Below, piece after piece: positions 63,648-64,000 of a stretch of DNA of 64,000 nt. The first letter of the stretch is position 1; each line of letters begins with the position of its first letter. The stretch is from Candidatus Planktophila lacus. Lineage in GTDB: Bacteria > Actinomycetota > Actinomycetes > Nanopelagicales > Nanopelagicaceae. The position numbers and the translations under genes are program-made. The stretch spans positions 310,001 to 374,000 of the forward strand of contig NZ_CP016783.1 of assembly GCF_002288385.1 (NCBI RefSeq), given 5' to 3'. The notes beneath the pieces are model-generated. The model searched no databases. It had not been told where the DNA came from and saw only the letters and a list, made by a program, of their open reading frames with translations.

Positions 63648-64000
63648 CTAGTGGCGCGGTGCGCCGATCCATTTGAAGTATTCGCCAGTTAAAACAACGC
63701 GCAAATTCTGTGCCCTATCTGGGAGTACTTGTAAATGCTGTGCGATTCGGGCGACTATCTGTTCTACCGATTTCTCGCTGACAACCCGCACCTTTGCTAT
63801 CTCAGAGTTACTCAAACCTTTAGCGAGTAAGCGGAAGGTCTCGATCTGTATATCTGTGAATTCATTGAGAATAGATGAAAAGGAGTTCTCGTGCAGAGAG
63901 CCATGGCTATCTACCCAGGCCATCTTTTCCTTGGCATCTACCGCTGCAATCGAACGCACGATCGAGTGGCTAACGACGGTAAGGTCTGCGATTGATTTCT
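63648..64000 (-). CDS. LuxR-type HTH regulator, C-terminal part (5' end outside window)
   Basis: The C-terminal ~75 residues form a LuxR-type HTH: FTDIQIETFRLLAKGLSNSEIAKVRVVSEKSVEQIVARIAQHLQV. A GTG at 63959 is possible, but the frame stays open to the window end (KSIADLTVVSHSIVRS...), so the gene probably begins outside, with a receiver or other sensor in front. Target unknown. Confidence 0.8.
   Translation of the reverse strand, partial: KSIADLTVVSHSIVRSIAAVDAKEKMAWVDSHGSLHENSFSSILNEFTDIQIETFRLLAKGLSNSEIAKVRVVSEKSVEQIVARIAQHLQVLPDRAQNLRVVLTGEYFKWIGAPRH

Overview
The window looks like chromosomal DNA of a small-genome freshwater actinobacterium of the acI / Nanopelagicales type ('Ca. Planktophila' or a close relative). 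This is inferred from gene content: a heliorhodopsin close to known freshwater actinobacterial ones, SenX3/RegX3, a GlnA2-type glutamine synthetase, actinobacterial gene neighbourhoods (leuA-recO-uppS-zur-glyS, dgt-dnaG), moderate base composition, very short intergenic gaps and no mobile elements. No species can be named without a search.

Layout. 1-8.2 kb: TerC end, TipAS-like and YciI-like small proteins, catalase-peroxidase katG, transaldolase, an acetyltransferase, AlkD-type repair protein, uppP and an alditol oxidase. 8.2-14.9 kb: a full phosphate module, senX3-regX3 divergent from phoU-pstC-pstA-pstB, then pstS, with PHO-box-like 11-bp-phased repeats at both promoters. 14.9-18.2 kb: polyamine/amino acid genes (diamine acetyltransferase, Orn/Lys/Arg decarboxylase, 4-aminobutyrate-type aminotransferase). 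18.3-25.2 kb: a large MalT/LAL-type LuxR regulator, TRIC-type channel, acetyltransferase, tgt, MFS exporter and a lipoprotein. 25.3-31.3 kb: peptide ABC transporter (permease, binding protein, permease, two ATPases), followed by an M13 peptidase and a divergent MarR regulator. 33.9-34.3 kb: a histone-H1-like Lys/Ala/Arg repeat protein. 34.5-41.5 kb: MFS, panB, nadE, glnA2 and, directly after it, heliorhodopsin, then an oxidoreductase. 41.5-44.9 kb: leuA with a leucine-rich leader peptide, recO and uppS. 44.7-47.1 kb: a perfect 1134-bp head-to-tail duplication that has copied the zinc regulator gene, truncated one ZIP transporter copy and left an uppS tail fragment; the intact zip-zur operon has a perfect Zur-box palindrome. 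47.2-53.9 kb: glyS, dusB, YdcF-like, dgt, dnaG and tRNA-Asn. 53.9-64 kb: DoxX-Rieske fusion, HtrA-like protease, ACT protein, galT-galK, glpK and glpD, GH25 lysozyme, a small DnaX-tail-like protein and a partial LuxR protein.

Cross-cutting patterns. About two dozen genes have a TANNNT -10-like hexamer ending 6-7 nt before the start codon, the signature of leaderless transcription; a smaller set has a clear Shine-Dalgarno. Five separate convergent gene pairs overlap by exactly 4 bp through shared stop codons (YTAR). The strongest leads are the glnA2-heliorhodopsin pair, the leucine leader, the tandem zip-zur duplication and the repeat-built nucleoid protein. No prophage, IS element or CRISPR array was seen, and no stretch over 300 bases lacks a gene.
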